Shown here: positions 13,882 through 15,381 of the stretch, piece after piece
How positions within the stretch are numbered: position 1 is the stretch's first letter
Layout of the letters: each line of letters starts with the position of its first letter
Assembly (NCBI GenBank): GCA_016793415.1
Contig: JAEUMC010000553.1
Coordinates: 1 to 15,381 of the forward strand
Origin: Devosia sp.
Lineage (GTDB): Bacteria; Pseudomonadota; Alphaproteobacteria; Rhizobiales; Devosiaceae
DNA length: 15,381 bases
Direction of reading: 5' to 3'
Translations under genes and position numbers: made by a program
The notes under the pieces: model-generated
Seen by the model: the letters and a program-made list of their open reading frames with translations, nothing else
Database searches by the model: none
What the model was told of the DNA's origin: nothing

Positions 13882-14509
13882 GAGCACCCGCACTGTCCTC
13901 TTCGACGTCGACGGCGTGCTCGTGCACGGCTACCACGCGCGCCCGGAAAAGCAGGTCCGCTGGGACGAGAACCTGCTTGCCGACCTCGGCGTCGATCCCA
14001 GCCGCTTCAAGACCGAGTTCATCCACGACATCTTCATCAAGAAGGTGATCGTCGGGCAGATGTCGCTGCTCGAAGCACTGGATCGCACCCTGCCCCGCCT
14101 CGGCTATCGCGGTCCCAGCATGGCGTTTGCCGGCTATTGGCTGAGCCATGACAGCAACGTCAACCAGCCGTTGCTCGATATCGTGGCGCAACTGAAGGCC
14201 AGGGGCACGCCGCTGTTTGTCGCCACCAATCAGGAGCATATGCGCGCCCAGTGGCTGTGGCAGCAGCTGAAGTTCGGCGAGCTGTTCGACGACATGTTCC
14301 ATTCGGCGCGTGTCGGCCACGCCAAGCCGGCAAAACCCTATTTCGACTGGGTCAGCAATCGGCTCGGGTCGCAGGCCGAGCCGCCGCTGTTCTTCGATGA
14401 TCGCGAGGACGTGGTGAAAGCCGCCCGCGCCCATGGCTGGGAAGCGGTCCAGTACGACGAACTCGAGGACGTCACCAGGCACCCCTGGATCGCCGCGAGG
14501 CTGGCGTGA
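13871..14509 (+). CDS. HAD-superfamily hydrolase
   Basis: This 212-residue protein has all four HAD motifs: FDVDGVLVHG at 11-20 with nucleophile Asp12 and acid Asp14; LFVATNQ at 115-121 with Thr119 and Asn120; Lys152 or Lys155 in HAKPAKPYF; and LFFDDREDV with Asp176/Asp177. It is probably a Mg-dependent phosphatase of the subclass I type with a helical cap (about residues 20-95). The substrate is unknown. The ATG lies inside the end of the preceding small gene (11-base overlap), and the stop overlaps the GTG of the following GNAT (GTGA), so the three are tightly coupled. Confidence 0.9.
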   Translation: MPTESTRTVLFDVDGVLVHGYHARPEKQVRWDENLLADLGVDPSRFKTEFIHDIFIKKVIVGQMSLLEALDRTLPRLGYRGPSMAFAGYWLSHDSNVNQPLLDIVAQLKARGTPLFVATNQEHMRAQWLWQQLKFGELFDDMFHSARVGHAKPAKPYFDWVSNRLGSQAEPPLFFDDREDVVKAARAHGWEAVQYDELEDVTRHPWIAARLA

Positions 14510-14967
14510 GCTGGACGATCCGGCCGATGCAGGCGGGCGACGGCGCCGCCATGCAACGCCTGCACCAGCGCGCCATCATGGCCACATCGGACGCCTACTA
14601 CTCACTCGAGGAGCGCGAGAGCTGGGCCTTCGGGCTGCGGCCCGACCAGTATGTGGTGCCAGCCAATGGCTGGTTCGATGTTGCCGTCGCGGATGACCGC
14701 GTCATTGCCTTCTGCGACCACGGCGCCGATGAAGTCATCGGGCTCTACATCGACCCCGCGTTCCAGGGCCGGGGCATCGGCAGCGCGCTGCTCGAACAGG
14801 CGGAACGTCGCATGCGCGCGGCCGGCGCCACCCTCGCCAGGGTCCACTCGGCGCTCTCGTCGCAATCCTTCTACGAGCGCCACGGCTATCGCGAACTCGA
14901 GCGCACCACGCACAAGAGCCGCGGTGGATTGCTGCTGCCCAGTGTGCGGCTGCTCAAGCAGCTCTGA
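14506..14967 (+). CDS. GNAT-family N-acetyltransferase
   Basis: This 153-residue protein starts with GTG, overlapping the HAD stop. It begins SWTIRPMQAGDGAAMQRLHQ and has YYSLEERESWA in the acceptor-side region. The acetyl-CoA loop is FQGRGIGSALLEQAE at 86-100 (Gln87, Gly88, Gly90, Gly92), and SQSFYERHGYRELERT follows. The pattern is that of small, YafP-like GNATs. The substrate is not predictable. Unlike the TetR-linked GNAT in this window, it belongs to the rightward bolA-small protein-HAD-GNAT chain. The glutaredoxin gene follows after 108 bases. Confidence 0.9.
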   Translation: MSWTIRPMQAGDGAAMQRLHQRAIMATSDAYYSLEERESWAFGLRPDQYVVPANGWFDVAVADDRVIAFCDHGADEVIGLYIDPAFQGRGIGSALLEQAERRMRAAGATLARVHSALSSQSFYERHGYRELERTTHKSRGGLLLPSVRLLKQL

Positions 14968-14976
14968 TCGCCAATG

Positions 14977-14994
14977 CATCGTCAAATGACGATG
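14977..14994. promoter_or_regulatory. Short perfect inverted repeat downstream of the GNAT gene
   Basis: CATCGTCA-AA-TGACGATG forms a palindrome with eight-base arms, nine bases after the GNAT stop. No T-run follows. It may be a processing or weak termination hairpin, or an operator for the glutaredoxin gene 80 bases downstream. Confidence 0.35.
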
Positions 14995-15075
14995 AGCACC
15001 TCGACAGCGCCGCATTGCAGGATTATCTAACACGAGAACGGAGCCGGCATCCTCCCCGGCCTGAAAGGCATGCAT

Positions 15076-15381
15076 ATGAGCGACATCAACGCACTGATCG
15101 ACGAGCAGGTGAAGAACAACGACGTGTTCCTCTACATGAAGGGCACGCCCGACTTCCCGATGTGCGGCTTCTCCGGCCGCGTGGTGCAGATTCTCGGCTA
15201 TCTCGGCGTCGACTATCAGAGCGCCAACGTGCTGGAGAACCAGGACCTGCGCGAGGGCATCAAGGCCTACGCCAACTGGCCCACCATCCCGCAGCTCTAC
15301 ATCAAGGGCGAGTTCGTCGGCGGCGCCGACATGGGCACCGTGCTCCACTCCCTGGCGCTCCAGACACGCCCGCCGGAGTGA
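15076..15381 (+). CDS. grxD: Monothiol CGFS glutaredoxin with a BolA-like C-terminal tail
   Basis: CGFS glutaredoxins bind a glutathione-ligated [2Fe-2S] cluster as dimers or with BolA, and pass it on. The 101 residues start MSDINALIDEQVKNNDVFLY (ATG at 15076, with AAAGG seven bases upstream). They show MKGTPDFPMCGFSG (Lys22, Cys30), WPTIPQLY at 68-75 and GEFVGGAD at 78-85, the glutathione-binding parts. The family normally continues with a helix like IVxEMFQxGELQ to ~110 residues. Here the sequence after GGAD is MGTVLHSLALQTRPPE, which is the end of BolA (16 of 19 residues from GAD onward match bolA of this window). So the helix closing the glutaredoxin fold is exchanged. Active-site residues are intact, but stability and dimerisation may differ. 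The window ends at its stop codon. Confidence 0.88.
   Translation: MSDINALIDEQVKNNDVFLYMKGTPDFPMCGFSGRVVQILGYLGVDYQSANVLENQDLREGIKAYANWPTIPQLYIKGEFVGGADMGTVLHSLALQTRPPE
15322..15381 (+). repeat. BolA-like segment at the end of the glutaredoxin gene
   Basis: Second copy of the 60-base segment at 13574-13633, in the same frame and ending at the stop. The join is at GGC-GGC-GCC-GAC, where glutaredoxin GG[A/C]D and BolA GAD coincide. Confidence 0.9.

Noticed and set aside
1..15381. CRISPR arrays, tRNA or rRNA genes, transposons, phage genes, riboswitches
   Set aside because: No regularly spaced repeats, no recognisable cloverleaf or rRNA sequence, no transposase or integrase frames, and no conserved purine-riboswitch core before any pur gene were seen by eye. 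A covariance-model scan could still find a small RNA.

Overview
The window is high-GC bacterial chromosome, most likely from an alphaproteobacterium of the Hyphomicrobiales (Rhizobiales), perhaps near Devosia. This is inferred from the PurC, PurL and PurQ sequences, from the backbone order purC-purS-purQ-purL-bolA-grxD, which is familiar from that order, and from a 'GTCATCCCTGCGAAAGC' palindromic repeat of a type common there. The genus is a guess.

The backbone is the late-middle part of de novo purine synthesis: purC (1-1109, cut by the window edge), purS (1186-1428), purQ (5267-5932) and purL (8820-11048). PurS, PurQ and PurL form the FGAM synthase complex. They are followed by bolA (13400-13633) and a CGFS monothiol glutaredoxin (15076-15381), the usual Fe-S partner pair. 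Accessory modules are inserted between the backbone genes. Between purS and purQ lie two paralogous 27-residue membrane peptides flanking a palindromic repeat, an acyltransferase-3 membrane protein, and a leftward three-gene operon (membrane protein, GNAT, TetR) controlled by a clear TetR-type operator. Between purQ and purL lie two tandem Pr6Pr-like membrane proteins and a split CHAD/CYTH polyphosphate-type pair. Between purL and bolA lie a LysR regulator, a convergent SnoaL-like gene, a spacer of about 350 bases with a perfect hairpin, and msrA. Between bolA and the glutaredoxin lies a chain of overlapping genes: a small protein, a HAD hydrolase and a GNAT.

The most unusual signals are these. 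(1) purC reads as an in-frame chimera of two diverged purC copies, joined at a short shared LYEG/YEGKAK sequence. (2) The glutaredoxin has its normal C-terminal helix replaced by a tail almost identical to the end of the nearby BolA, also in frame. (3) Two unannotated 27-aa hydrophobic peptides, at 1495 and 2038, are paralogous and differ at many synonymous positions, which argues that they are real genes. (4) The membrane protein heading the TetR operon carries a frameshift that one base would repair. Two chimeras so close together raise the question of assembly or other sequence artefact as well as biology, so both junctions should be confirmed in reads. No CRISPR array, tRNA, rRNA, transposase or phage gene was seen.
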